From Ottowia sp. (lineage in GTDB: Bacteria > Pseudomonadota > Gammaproteobacteria > Burkholderiales > Burkholderiaceae_C), in the NCBI RefSeq assembly GCF_016703145.1, contig NZ_JADJCO010000002.1, forward strand, positions 620,001 to 684,000: a DNA stretch of 64,000 bases, given 5' to 3'. Below are positions 46,167-55,050 of the stretch, in pieces. A program made the translations under genes and the position numbers. Position 1 is the first letter of the stretch. Every line of letters starts with the position of its first letter. Under the pieces are notes generated by a model. That model was not told the origin of the DNA and did no database searches. It was given only the letters and a program-made list of their open reading frames with translations.

Positions 46167-46789
46167 CTCAGCAGTTTTCGCAGTTCTGGCCAGACGTTGG
46201 CCAGGATGGCGGGGTGCGCCTCGGCCGTGGGGTGGATGCGGTCGGCCTGGAACAGCGCCGCCGCGTCGGGCCGGTCGGCCACGCCCTTCAGCAGGAAGGG
46301 CACCAGGGCCGCCTGCTGCGCCCGCGCCACCTTGGGGAACACGGCGGCGAAGCGCCGCCCGTAGTCCCCGCCGTAGTTGGGCGGCACCTGCATGCCGGCC
46401 AGCAGCACCTTGGCGCCGGCCTGACCCGCGGCCTGCGCCATGGCCGCCAGGTTGGCCTGCGTCATGTCCAGCGGCAGGCCGCGCAGCGCGTCGTTGCCGC
46501 CGAGCGCGATCACCACCACGGCGGGGCGATGCGTCCGCAGGAGCGCGGGCAGACGCGCGCGCCCGCCCGAGGTGGTGTCGCCCGAAATGCTGGCGTTGAC
46601 CACCCTGGCGGCGATCTTCTCGGCGGAGAGCTTGCGGTCCAGCAGCGCCACCCAGCCGGCGCCGCGCGCGATGCCGTATTCGGCGCTGAGCGAATCGCCC
46701 AGCACCAGGACCACGGGCGGCTCGGCGGCGGCGCGGGCGCCCAGCGGCGCCGCGGCCAGGGTGCAGCGGATAAAGTGTCGTCGGTTCAA
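46163..46789 (-). CDS. TesA-like SGNH arylesterase/lysophospholipase
   Basis: A 208-residue exported GDSL/SGNH hydrolase. Block I is VLVLGDSLSAEYG with the nucleophile Ser; Gly in SISGDTTSGG; Asn in IALGGNDALRG; the Asp-His pair is in DRIHPTAEAH. The N-terminal NRRHFIRCTLAAAP looks like a twin-arginine-type signal. No ATG fits; TTG at 46789 gives the usual MNRRHFIR start. TesA acts on acyl-CoA or esters in the periplasm. It is divergent from the ABC ATPase gene, the ybbA-tesA arrangement. Confidence 0.88.
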   Translation of the reverse strand: MNRRHFIRCTLAAAPLGARAAAEPPVVLVLGDSLSAEYGIARGAGWVALLDRKLSAEKIAARVVNASISGDTTSGGRARLPALLRTHRPAVVVIALGGNDALRGLPLDMTQANLAAMAQAAGQAGAKVLLAGMQVPPNYGGDYGRRFAAVFPKVARAQQAALVPFLLKGVADRPDAAALFQADRIHPTAEAHPAILANVWPELRKLLR

Positions 46790-46804
46790 ACGGATGGCCT
46801 TTTC

Positions 46805-47536
46805 ATGACAGATGCAACGCTCGGCCCTCGGCCCGACGCTTCTCGCTCCCCCGTCATCGCGGTGGAGCACGTGTCCAAGTCGGTCACCGACTCCTCCGGC
46901 ACGCTGGATATTTTGCGCGATGTCCACTTCAGCCTCGCCGCGCGCGAGACAGTGGCCATCGTCGGCGCCTCGGGTTCGGGCAAGAGCACGTTGCTGTCGA
47001 TCATCGCCGGGCTGGACACGCCCACGCGCGGCACGGTGCGGCTGGGCGGCGACGACCTGTTCGCCGTGGACGAGGACGAGCGCGCGCGGCTGCGGGCGCG
47101 CCAGGTCGGCTTCGTGTTCCAGAGTTTCCAGCTCATGGGCAACCTCACCGCCCTGGAGAACGTGATGCTGCCGCTGGAGCTGGCCGGCCGTCGGGACGCG
47201 CGCCGCGCCGCCACCGAGATGCTGGCGCGCGTGGGCCTGAGCCAGCGCCTGGGCCACTACCCGCGCCTGCTGTCCGGCGGCGAGCAGCAGCGCGTGGCGC
47301 TGGCGCGCGCCTTCGTCGTGCGCCCGGCGGTGCTGCTGGCAGACGAGCCCACCGGCAGCCTGGACTTCGCCACCGGTGAGAAGGTGATGGCGCTGATGTT
47401 CGACCTGAACCGCGAGCAGGGCACCACGCTGGTGCTGGTCACGCACGACCCCGCCATCGCCGCGCTGTGCCAGCGGAGGCTGACGGTGGAGGCGGGCAGG
47501 ATCGTGCAGGACGGTGCCATGGCCGAATTTTCTTGA
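46805..47536 (+). CDS. ABC transporter ATP-binding protein (YbbA/LolD type)
   Basis: A 243-residue ATPase with Walker A GASGSGKST, signature LSGGEQQR and Walker B VLLADEPTGSLD, of the MacB/LolD/YbbA group that serves FtsX-like permeases. The divergent tesA neighbour matches E. coli ybbA-tesA, but the large YbbP permease that should follow is missing: repeat copy M and an IclR gene come next. It may pair with a permease encoded elsewhere. Confidence 0.92.
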   Translation: MTDATLGPRPDASRSPVIAVEHVSKSVTDSSGTLDILRDVHFSLAARETVAIVGASGSGKSTLLSIIAGLDTPTRGTVRLGGDDLFAVDEDERARLRARQVGFVFQSFQLMGNLTALENVMLPLELAGRRDARRAATEMLARVGLSQRLGHYPRLLSGGEQQRVALARAFVVRPAVLLADEPTGSLDFATGEKVMALMFDLNREQGTTLVLVTHDPAIAALCQRRLTVEAGRIVQDGAMAEFS

Positions 47537-47596
47537 GATTTATGTCATTTTCCCATGTGCATCATGGCTTTGTTGCTACATAAAACATAGCAATCA
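47530..47596 (+). repeat. Dispersed structured repeat, copy M
   Basis: TTTTCTTGAGATTTATGTC at the 5' end and GTTGCTACATAAAACATAGC at the 3' end, with a GCTA (47575-47578)/TAGC (47588-47591) stem. It starts in the last codons of the ABC ATPase gene. Confidence 0.6.
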
Positions 47597-47645
47597 GGCG
47601 GCGGCTTGTGCGCAGCCCCCCCGCTGGCCGGGTTGCCCGCTAGGT

Positions 47646-47696
47646 GTTTTGAATATTGAAACTCTGGTTTGAGAACGCAGGGCCTATCCCTACATT
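47646..47696 (+). promoter_or_regulatory. Promoter and possible operator of the IclR gene
   Basis: TTGAGA (47669-47674) and TACATT (47691-47696), 16 bases apart, form a good sigma-70 promoter. The -10 ends 8 bases before ATG 47705 and no Shine-Dalgarno sequence is visible, so the mRNA may be leaderless. GTTTTGAATATTGAAAC (47646-47662), an imperfect palindrome just upstream, resembles IclR-type sites and could be an autoregulatory operator. Confidence 0.5.
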
Positions 47697-47704
47697 CTCG
47701 CCCC

Positions 47705-48514
47705 ATGATCCGCGAACTCCAGCACCAGTCCGACTTGGCTGTCGTCCGCGCGGAGGATCCCCATTTCGCGGGCACGCTGGCCAAGGGCCTGATGATTCTG
47801 CAAGCCTTCGTGCGCGAGCCCCGGCCCTATGCCAACAGCGAACTGGCCGCGCTGCTGGGGCTGTCGCGGCCCACGGTGTCGCGGCTGTGCCGCACGCTGA
47901 CGGCGCTGGGCTACCTGGACCACGACGAACGCATCGACCGCTACCTCATCGGCCCGGCGGCGGTGGCGCTGGGTTACCCGTACATCGTCTCGATCGACCT
48001 GCGCGCGCAGGCCCGGCCCGCCATGCAGGCACTGGCCAACCAGGTGCGCGGGGCGGTGTCCATGGGGGTCGTGCTGGGGCTGGACGTGATCTACGTCGAG
48101 AGCTGCGCCTGGCAGCGTGGCACGCTGGCGCGGCCGGACATGGGCGCGGTGCGCGGTCTGGCTGAAATGGCGATGGGCCGCGCCTGGCTCTACACGCTGG
48201 ATGCCGACAAGCGCGCCGAGGTGCTGCGGCAGATTCAGGCCCAGCGCCCCGACGAGATGGCGCGCTGCGCGGCGGGCATCGAGGACTCGCTCGCCACGCA
48301 GGCGCGCCTGGGCTTCGCGGTGAACTACGGCGACGCGGAGTACGGGGAATACGGCGTGGGGCTGTGTTCGCGCATTCGCCACGGCACGCGCCCGTTGGTC
48401 TTCAACTGCGCCATCTCGCCCACGCGTATGCGGCCCCGCGAGCTGCGCAACACCGTCGGCCCGCAGCTGGTGGAGCTGGTGCAGCACTGCGAGCGCACGG
48501 CAGGCTTCGCGTGA
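47705..48514 (+). CDS. IclR family transcriptional regulator
   Basis: A 269-residue regulator with an N-terminal winged helix (KGLMILQAFVREPRPYANSELAALLGLSRPTVSRLCRTL in pieces) and a C-terminal IclR ligand domain (about 90-265; AMGRAWLYTL, GFAVNYGDAEYGEYGVG). IclR regulators of this kind usually control catabolic clusters for aromatic or small organic acids. It is upstream of and codirectional with the Bug receptor and DUF1254 genes. ATG 47705 is preferred to the in-frame upstream extension because the promoter overlaps the latter. Confidence 0.93.
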   Translation: MIRELQHQSDLAVVRAEDPHFAGTLAKGLMILQAFVREPRPYANSELAALLGLSRPTVSRLCRTLTALGYLDHDERIDRYLIGPAAVALGYPYIVSIDLRAQARPAMQALANQVRGAVSMGVVLGLDVIYVESCAWQRGTLARPDMGAVRGLAEMAMGRAWLYTLDADKRAEVLRQIQAQRPDEMARCAAGIEDSLATQARLGFAVNYGDAEYGEYGVGLCSRIRHGTRPLVFNCAISPTRMRPRELRNTVGPQLVELVQHCERTAGFA

Positions 48515-48550
48515 CGTCCTGATGCCCGAGACGTTCCTGCCGGAGGCAAA

Positions 48551-48676
48551 ATGCATGATTCTGGACTTCCTCTTTTCCCCTGCGGCGCAGCTGTCGGCGC
48601 CTCGCAGAACGCCCAGAAGATGACCGCCGACGGCGTGGCCGCGGTGGATGCCGTGGTGAGCTTCGCGGCCCCCTGA
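48551..48676 (+). CDS. Possible small ORF between iclR and the Bug gene
   Basis: A 41-codon frame with GGAGG four bases before its ATG. It encodes MHDSGLPLFPCGAAVGASQN and then AQKMTADGVAAVDAVVSFAAP. No family is recognised. It may be a real short gene, or the tail of a decayed one, since the end looks like a piece of an ordinary soluble protein. Confidence 0.25.
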   Translation: MHDSGLPLFPCGAAVGASQNAQKMTADGVAAVDAVVSFAAP

Positions 48677-48708
48677 ATTCCATTCCCAACCAAAAGGAGA
48701 CAAGCGAC

Positions 48709-49686
48709 ATGACGAACAACATGATCCCCTCGCGCCGCCGCATGCTGGCAAGCGCAGCCCTGCTGGCCGCCGCGCCGTGGCAGGCCGTCCGGGCGGCTGA
48801 CCAGCCGATCCGGCTGATCGTGCCTTTCCCCGCCGGGGGTGGCGCCGACGTGATGGGCCGCCTGCTGGCCCAGGGGCTGGGCAAGGAACTGGGCGTCACG
48901 GTGATCGTGGACAACGTGGCCGGCGCCACCGGCACCATCGGCGCAGCCCAGGTGGCGCGCGCCGCGCCGGACGGGCGCACCTTGCTGCTGGGCATCAGCG
49001 CCACGATGGCCATCGCCCCGGCGCTGTTCAAGGGCCTGCGCTACGACACGGCCAAGGACTTCATCGCCCTGGCCCGCGTCGCCCATACCGGCAACGTGCT
49101 GGCGGCCAACCCCAAGTACCCGGCCAACACCGCTGCCGAGATGGTGGCGCTGGCCAAGCGCACGGGCGAACCGGTGGTCTACGCCTCCTGGGGCAACGGC
49201 TCGGGCGGTCACTTGGCGGCGGAGAGCATCCGCACGCTCACCGGCATCAAGATGGAGCATGTGCCCTACAAAGGCGTGGCCCCGCTGATGCAGGATCTGA
49301 TCGGCGGGCAGGTCCAGGTGGGCATGGTGGACGTCGCGGGCGCGCTGCCGCAAATCCGCGCGGGCAAGATCAAGGCACTGGCCATGACCGGGAGCAAGCG
49401 CTCCTCTGCCCTGCCGCAGACGCCCACGCTGAAGGAAGGTGGCATCGCCTTCGACACCGAAAGCTGGTTCGGCCTGTTCGCCCCCGCGCGCTTGCCCGAG
49501 GCCGAGGCGCAAAAGATCGCCGGGGCTGCCGAGCGCGCGCTGCGCAACCCCGAAGTCATCGCGCGCATCAAGGAACTGGGTGTGGAAGCCGACCCCATCG
49601 GGCGCGCCGACTTCGATAAACAATGGCGTGCCGACATAGTGACCTGGGGGCGCCTGGTGCAGCAAAGCGGCGCCAAGGTGGGTTGA
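48709..49686 (+). CDS. Bug (TctC) family periplasmic solute receptor
   Basis: A 325-residue exported receptor. The signal region (SRRRMLASAALLAAAPWQAVRAA) has a twin-arginine flavour. The Bug motifs are PIRLIVPFPAGGGADVMGRLL, VDNVAGATGTIGAAQVA and HVPYKGVAPLMQDLIGGQVQVGM. It has AAGGAG upstream of ATG 48709 and is followed after 4 bases by the first DUF1254 gene, so it is in the same transcript. The ligand is unknown. Confidence 0.94.
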   Translation: MTNNMIPSRRRMLASAALLAAAPWQAVRAADQPIRLIVPFPAGGGADVMGRLLAQGLGKELGVTVIVDNVAGATGTIGAAQVARAAPDGRTLLLGISATMAIAPALFKGLRYDTAKDFIALARVAHTGNVLAANPKYPANTAAEMVALAKRTGEPVVYASWGNGSGGHLAAESIRTLTGIKMEHVPYKGVAPLMQDLIGGQVQVGMVDVAGALPQIRAGKIKALAMTGSKRSSALPQTPTLKEGGIAFDTESWFGLFAPARLPEAEAQKIAGAAERALRNPEVIARIKELGVEADPIGRADFDKQWRADIVTWGRLVQQSGAKVG

Positions 49687-49690
49687 GCAG

Positions 49691-50995
49691 ATGAGCACAC
49701 AGCCCTTCCTGAGCCAGGCATTCCACAGCCCGCAGGCGGCCTGGATGGCCCACAGCGCCGCGCCCGCCGTCGTCGCGGGCTACCCGCTGCTGGAATCCAT
49801 CCGCACCTGCCATGTGCAGACCTCGCCTGGCGCGTCGGCCTACGGCCGCGCGCCCTTCAACACCTTCGGCCACAGCCGCGAACGCTGGACCGACCGCGAC
49901 CGAGACATCGTTACCCCCGCCAACGATCTGCTCTACAGCAACGCCTGGCTTGACCTGCGCCAGGGGCCGGTGGTCATCACCGTGCCGCCGCAGACCGGGC
50001 GCTACTTCGTGCTGGAGTTGATGGACGCCTACACCAACAACTTCCACAACATCGGCACGCGCAACACGGCGCCGGGCGGCGAGCGTTTTGCGCTCATCGG
50101 CCCCGGCAGCGACGCTACCGTCCCCGAGGGAACCACGCCCATCCACAGCCCCACGGCCCTGGTCTGGGTGCTGGGCCGCGTGCTGGTGGACGGCGACGCG
50201 GACGAGGAGGCCGCGCGCGGCTTTCAGGCCGGTTTCCGCATCGACGGGCCTGCCACCCCCGCGCCGCCGCCCAGCGTGGCGCAGTGGCAGCAGGGCGGCG
50301 ACGAGGTGCTGGACTTCTTCGCCAACCTGGCCCGTGCGCTGCACGACTTTCCGCCACCGCCCTCGCAGCGCGGGGTGTTCGACCTGCTGCGCGGCGCGCA
50401 CCTGCGGCTGAGCCCGGATGGCAAGCTGGGCGACCTGCGCCCCGCCACGCTGGAAGGGCTGCGCGCCGCCTACGCCACGGCCATGCAGACGATCGAAGGC
50501 ATGACGCGCGCCGCCTCCAAGGCCCCGTGGCGCTACTCCACACGCCTGGGCCGCTACGGCGACGACCTGATGCTGCGCGCCGCCACCGCCTGGAAGGGCC
50601 TGGGCGCGCTGGCCGCCGACGAGGCCATCTACGCCGTGACCGACTACGACGATCAGGGCGAACTGCTCGACGGCCAGCGCCTGTACCGCCTGCACTTCGC
50701 CGACGGCGGCCAGGTGCCTGCCGGCGCGTTCTGGTCGGTCACCCTGTATGGCGAGGACCGCTACCTTGCGCCCAACCCCATCGGCCGCTACGCGCTGGGC
50801 AACCGCAGCCCGCTCCAGCGCAACGCCGACGGCAGCCTGACGCTGTACGTCTCGCAGCAGCCGCCCCCCGGCCCGCGCGAGAACTGGCTGCCCGCGCCCG
50901 CGGGCGGCTTCTACCTCATCCTGCGGCTCTACCACCCGCAGCCCGCCTTCCTGGATGGCAGCTACCGCATGCCGCCGCTGGAGCACGTCGCATGA
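49691..50995 (+). CDS. DUF1254/DUF1214 protein, paralogue 1 (no signal peptide)
   Basis: A 434-residue protein with an N-terminal DUF1254 domain (about 30-160; TPANDLLYSNAWLDLRQGPV, YFVLELMDAYTNNFHNIGTR) and a C-terminal DUF1214 domain (about 310-425; GAFWSVTLYGEDRYLAPNPI, ENWLPAPAGGFYLILRLYHP). No signal peptide is seen, unlike paralogues 3 and 4. The family function is unknown. It is coupled to the next paralogue by an ATGA overlap. Confidence 0.9.
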   Translation: MSTQPFLSQAFHSPQAAWMAHSAAPAVVAGYPLLESIRTCHVQTSPGASAYGRAPFNTFGHSRERWTDRDRDIVTPANDLLYSNAWLDLRQGPVVITVPPQTGRYFVLELMDAYTNNFHNIGTRNTAPGGERFALIGPGSDATVPEGTTPIHSPTALVWVLGRVLVDGDADEEAARGFQAGFRIDGPATPAPPPSVAQWQQGGDEVLDFFANLARALHDFPPPPSQRGVFDLLRGAHLRLSPDGKLGDLRPATLEGLRAAYATAMQTIEGMTRAASKAPWRYSTRLGRYGDDLMLRAATAWKGLGALAADEAIYAVTDYDDQGELLDGQRLYRLHFADGGQVPAGAFWSVTLYGEDRYLAPNPIGRYALGNRSPLQRNADGSLTLYVSQQPPPGPRENWLPAPAGGFYLILRLYHPQPAFLDGSYRMPPLEHVA

Positions 50996-52275
50996 ACACC
51001 TCGACCTCACGCACCCACCAAGCCATCGTCCACACCCTGCCGCTGTTCGAGATGATGCGCATGCGCGCCGCCACCGCGCCGCGCAAGCACCCGCAGCTCG
51101 GCTTCGCGGGGGCCGATGAGGCCTCCAACCTGCGCTGGGCCAACACCTTCACCCACTCCAAGCGCCTGCTCACGCCGGCCGACCGCGCCGTTGTCTCGCC
51201 CAACAACGACACGGTCTACCTCAACACCTGGCTCGACCTGTCCGATGGCCCGTTGGTCATCGAAGCGCCCGACATGGGCGAGCGCTACTGGACGCTGGGC
51301 TTCCTCGACATGTGGACCAACCCCTTCGCCTACGCAGGCCGCCGCACCACGGGCAACCGTGCGCAGCGCCTGTTCGTGCACGGGCCGCGGTGGCAAGGCA
51401 CGGTGCCCGAAGGCATGGTGGAAATCGCCGCGCCGGGCATGGACCTGTGGATCATCGGCCGCGTGCTGGTCGATCCCAACGACGAGGACCTGGCCCGCGT
51501 CGCCGCGCTGCAGCAGCAGTTCGCCATCCTGCGCGCCGACACGATGCAGCCCGCCGCCAGCAAGGTCGACGCGGCGATGAACGGCCGCAAGACCGACACG
51601 CCCGACGCCGCCGAATACCGTGCCGTCGTCGAAGCGGCCTGGGCGCGCAACCCCGCGCCGCGGGACGACACCGCCGCCCAGCCCTTGTGGCGCGAGGCCG
51701 TGGCGGCGGGCGATGCGGCCTTGCAACAGGCGCTGGCCGACGTGTGCGACGAACTGCGCCAGAGCGCGCAGGCCTCCGACCTGGGCGGCGGCTGGAACGT
51801 GCCCGTCACCATCCGCACCCACTGGGGCGAGCAGATCGCGCTGCGCGCGCGCGTGGCCCGCAACTTGATCGGCGCGCTGGGCATCGAGGAGGCCATGTAC
51901 CCCGTGGCCGAGGTCGATGCGCAAGGCCAGGCACTCGACGGCGCGCACCGCTACGAACTGCGCTTCGCGCCGGGCGCGGCGCCGCAGGTCGATGCCTTCT
52001 GGTCGCTGACGATGTACCGCAAGTCCGACTGCCTGCTGGTGGACAACCCCATCGACCGCTACTCGATCGGCGACCGCACGCCCGGCCTGCGCTGGGACGC
52101 GGATGGCGGCCTGCGCATCGCGATCCAGCATGACGAGCCCGCCGATCCCGCTGCGCGCGCCAACTGGCTGCCGGCGCCGCGCGAGCCGTTCTACGTGGCC
52201 CTGCGCCTGTACCAGCCGCGCCAGGCGCACCTGGATTTCACCTTCACCTATCCGCCGGTCACACGGCTGGAATGA
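50992..52275 (+). CDS. DUF1254/DUF1214 protein, paralogue 2 (no signal peptide)
   Basis: A 427-residue protein with the same two domains: SPNNDTVYLNTWLDLSDGPL and YWTLGFLDMWTNPFAYAGRR in DUF1254, DAFWSLTMYRKSDCLLVDNP and NWLPAPREPFYVALRLYQPR in DUF1214. No export signal is apparent at the N-terminus (MNTSTSRTHQAIVHTLPLFE). The start lies in the stop of paralogue 1. Confidence 0.9.
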   Translation: MNTSTSRTHQAIVHTLPLFEMMRMRAATAPRKHPQLGFAGADEASNLRWANTFTHSKRLLTPADRAVVSPNNDTVYLNTWLDLSDGPLVIEAPDMGERYWTLGFLDMWTNPFAYAGRRTTGNRAQRLFVHGPRWQGTVPEGMVEIAAPGMDLWIIGRVLVDPNDEDLARVAALQQQFAILRADTMQPAASKVDAAMNGRKTDTPDAAEYRAVVEAAWARNPAPRDDTAAQPLWREAVAAGDAALQQALADVCDELRQSAQASDLGGGWNVPVTIRTHWGEQIALRARVARNLIGALGIEEAMYPVAEVDAQGQALDGAHRYELRFAPGAAPQVDAFWSLTMYRKSDCLLVDNPIDRYSIGDRTPGLRWDADGGLRIAIQHDEPADPAARANWLPAPREPFYVALRLYQPRQAHLDFTFTYPPVTRLE

Positions 52276-52290
52276 AAGAGGGATGCAACC

Positions 52291-52455
52291 GTGCCCAGCT
52301 GCCTCCTGGTCGGCGTGCCCGCACAGGCCACCGCCTGGCCCGACGAAATCGTGCGCGTGGAGCCGCCCCACGGTGCGGGCGGCTCCAGCGATATCGGACA
52401 GGAAATGACGCGCTGGAGCGAGGTGATCCGCGTTGTCGGCGTCCAGGGCGAGTGA
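52291..52455 (+). pseudogene. Internally deleted remnant of a Bug receptor gene
   Basis: A 54-codon frame from GTG 52291. The first half reads CLLVGVPAQATAWPDEIVRV and EPPHGAGGSSDI, which is the end of a signal peptide plus the Bug N-terminal signature (WPDKPIRxxxPxxAGGSSDI). It then jumps to QEMTRWSEVIRVVGVQGE, which matches the very C-terminus of Bug proteins (ExxRWxxVIKxAGIKxE). About 260 residues between are missing, so this is a gene that lost its middle. Confidence 0.6.
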
Positions 52456-52573
52456 GGCGATCGGCTTGTGCCGATTCAGCGAAGGCAGATCGCGACAAGA
52501 ACTCGACGGCTGCGGCAACCGATCACCGTGGCCGCGCACATACACAGAATTCACACCACCAAGAGGAGACTCC

Positions 52574-53611
52574 ATGAAAACCACCACCTTCATCGCCGCT
52601 GCCGCACTGGCAGCGTGCACCACCGCGTTCCAGGCCCACGCGCAAACGGCGGCACCCGCTGCCGTGCCCGTGAGCGTTGACAATTTTCCGCGCGTGGAAA
52701 CCGACGCCTACCTCACCATGATGTCCAAGCTCGCCGGGCTCGGCAAGCTGCGGCACGGGCGCGCTCTGACGTCCATCGACCAACAGCGGGTCATCCGCAT
52801 GAACCGGGACACGCTGTACTCCAGCGTCGTGTTCGACCTTGATGCCGGGCCGGCGACCATCACCCTGCCCGACGCGGGCAAGCGCTACCTGTCGCTGCAC
52901 GTCATCAACCAGGACCACTACACGGCGAACATCTTCCACGGCGCCGGTTCCTACACGCTGACCCGGGACAGCGTTGGCACGCGCTACGCCTACATCATCA
53001 TCCGCACCTTCGTCGATCCCGCCAGCGCCGATGACCTCAAGCAGGCCCACGCGCTGCAAGACGCGATGCAGGTCAGCCAGAAAGACGCTGGCAAGCTGGA
53101 ACTGCCAGCCTGGGATGCCGCCAGCCACAAGAAGGTGCGCGATGCGCTGATCGTGCTGGCATCGACCATGCCCGACCTGACGCAGGCCTTCGGCACCAAG
53201 GCCACGGTCAACCCCGTCCGCCACGTCGTCGGGGCTGCGTCCGCCTGGGGCGGCTTGCCCGAGAAAGAAACCATCTACCTGAATGTCACCCCGCCGAAGA
53301 ACGACGGCAAGACGGTCTATCGGTTCAGCGTCAAGGATGTGCCTGTGGACGCCTTCTGGTCGGTCAGCGTCTATAACGCGGCGGGCTATTTCGACAAGAA
53401 CCCCGAAGGCGCCTACACCGTCAACAACATCACGGCCAAGCGAGGCGGCGATGGCAACGTCACCGTCCAGTTCGGCGGCTGCGAGGATGGTAAGACGCCC
53501 AACTGCCTGCCGATCATGCCGGGCTGGAATTACCTGGTGCGCCTGTACCAGCCGCGCCCGGAAGCCGCCAGCGGCGCCTGGAAGTTCCCGGAAGCGCAGC
53601 CGGTGAACTGA
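52574..53611 (+). CDS. DUF1254/DUF1214 protein, paralogue 3 (secreted)
   Basis: A 345-residue protein with a clear Sec signal peptide (MKTTTFIAAAALAACTTAFQ, cleavage near AHA-Q). The DUF1254 part has RMNRDTLYSSVVFDLDAGPA and YLSLHVINQDHYTANIFHGA, the DUF1214 part has DAFWSVSVYNAAGYFDKNPE and MPGWNYLVRLYQPRPE. It is shorter than the other three and more diverged. AGGAG precedes ATG 52574. Confidence 0.9.
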   Translation: MKTTTFIAAAALAACTTAFQAHAQTAAPAAVPVSVDNFPRVETDAYLTMMSKLAGLGKLRHGRALTSIDQQRVIRMNRDTLYSSVVFDLDAGPATITLPDAGKRYLSLHVINQDHYTANIFHGAGSYTLTRDSVGTRYAYIIIRTFVDPASADDLKQAHALQDAMQVSQKDAGKLELPAWDAASHKKVRDALIVLASTMPDLTQAFGTKATVNPVRHVVGAASAWGGLPEKETIYLNVTPPKNDGKTVYRFSVKDVPVDAFWSVSVYNAAGYFDKNPEGAYTVNNITAKRGGDGNVTVQFGGCEDGKTPNCLPIMPGWNYLVRLYQPRPEAASGAWKFPEAQPVN

Positions 53612-53687
53612 GGCGCTTCTTGCGGGCTCGCCAACCCCTGAACCCAATATCCAGCGATACCTGATACCTACCCTCCAGGGGACAAAC

Positions 53688-55022
53688 ATGGACCGCAGAC
53701 AATTCGTTTCCGCCACGGCAGGCGCACTGGCTTCGACTGGCATTTACGCGCAGGCATTGGCCCAAGTCGCATCCCAGGCCGCCGCTCCCGCCAGCCTGCG
53801 GGTGGCCGCACGCAATGCGTGGATCTGGGGCCTGCCCCTGATTGAAAACGCCGAGCAGCGCGCGGCGCGCTTTGCTGAAGGGCTCAAGCCCAACAGCTTC
53901 CGGCACGATCGCGCATTGGTCACGGCCAAGGGGCAGTTCGTCACCACCCCCAACAACGACACCCTGTATTCGCAAGCCTGGCTGAACCTGGAGAAAGGGC
54001 CGGTGACGATCAGCGTGCCAGCGTCGGGCGAGCGCTATTACTGCGTGCCGTTGATGGACATGTACACCAACAACTTCGCCATCGTGGGCACCCGCACGTC
54101 CGGCGCCGCCGCGCGAACCTTCACCGTCATCGGGCCCAACGCCAAGCGGACGGACCCGCTGGCCATCCGCGCCCCGACCAATTCGGCGTGGATCCTGGGC
54201 CGCACCCTCGTCGATGGCGATGCGGACCTGCCCAAGGCGCACGCCTTCCAGGACGGCTGGTCGATCAAGGGCCCGGCGGCCGGCGCGCCCAGGAGCTTTG
54301 CGAAACGAACGGCGCCGTGGGACCAGTATTTCGCGTCCGTCCAGTCCCTGATGAACGAAAGCCCGCCGCCGATGACCGATGCGCGCATGCTGGACAGCAT
54401 GGCGCCGCTGATTCAATTCGGCAAAGCCTTCGACTCCGCGCGGTATTCGCTTGACCAGGTGGACGAGATCAAGGCCGGCGTGGCCGACGCGGCCAGCCTC
54501 TTCCTGCAGATCCGCAGAACCTTGCCGGTGCGCAATGGCTGGAGCCTGCCGCGCGACACCATCGGCAACTTTGGCCAAGACTACGATTACCGCGCGGCCG
54601 TCGCCGTCGGCGGCCTGGCGGCGCTGCCGCCGGTCGAGGCGATGTACCTGCGCGTGGGTGGGCCGGAAGGGCGCGGATTCGATGGTGCGAAATCCTGGAA
54701 GCTGACTTTCGCGGCCGATCAACTGCCGCCGGTGGATTCGTTCTGGTCGCTGTCCATGTACCGCCTCACGTCCGACGGCCAGCTCTTCTTTGCCGACAAC
54801 CCCATCGATCGCTACACCATCGGCGACCGCACGGCGGGCCTGAAGCGGGGCGCCGACGGCGCGCTCGACATCCGCATGTCGCGCACCGCGCCCGCCGATG
54901 CGAACGCCAACTGGTTGCCGGCGCCAGCCGAGGGCAACTTCGTGCTGATCCTGCGCGCCTACCTGCCGAAGCCGGCGCTGCTTTCGGGCAGCTACGTGCT
55001 GCCTCCCGTGCAGACGGCTTGA
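53688..55022 (+). CDS. DUF1254/DUF1214 protein, paralogue 4 (exported)
   Basis: A 444-residue protein with an N-terminal export signal that contains MDRRQFVSATAGALASTG, twin-arginine-like (RRQFV). DUF1254 shows TPNNDTLYSQAWLNLEKGPV and YYCVPLMDMYTNNFAIVGTR; DUF1214 shows DSFWSLSMYRLTSDGQLFFA and NWLPAPAEGNFVLILRAYLP. It is closest in layout to paralogue 1. A strong terminator follows. Confidence 0.9.
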   Translation: MDRRQFVSATAGALASTGIYAQALAQVASQAAAPASLRVAARNAWIWGLPLIENAEQRAARFAEGLKPNSFRHDRALVTAKGQFVTTPNNDTLYSQAWLNLEKGPVTISVPASGERYYCVPLMDMYTNNFAIVGTRTSGAAARTFTVIGPNAKRTDPLAIRAPTNSAWILGRTLVDGDADLPKAHAFQDGWSIKGPAAGAPRSFAKRTAPWDQYFASVQSLMNESPPPMTDARMLDSMAPLIQFGKAFDSARYSLDQVDEIKAGVADAASLFLQIRRTLPVRNGWSLPRDTIGNFGQDYDYRAAVAVGGLAALPPVEAMYLRVGGPEGRGFDGAKSWKLTFAADQLPPVDSFWSLSMYRLTSDGQLFFADNPIDRYTIGDRTAGLKRGADGALDIRMSRTAPADANANWLPAPAEGNFVLILRAYLPKPALLSGSYVLPPVQTA

Positions 55023-55050
55023 GGCCAACGCCATCGTCGTCGCTCTCAAT

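Noticed and set aside
52272..52577. A 101-codon frame starting ATGAAAGAGGGATGC after DUF1254 paralogue 2
   Set aside because: Its Arg-rich product has no signature, whereas another frame over the same bases (52291-52455) clearly shows both ends of a Bug protein.
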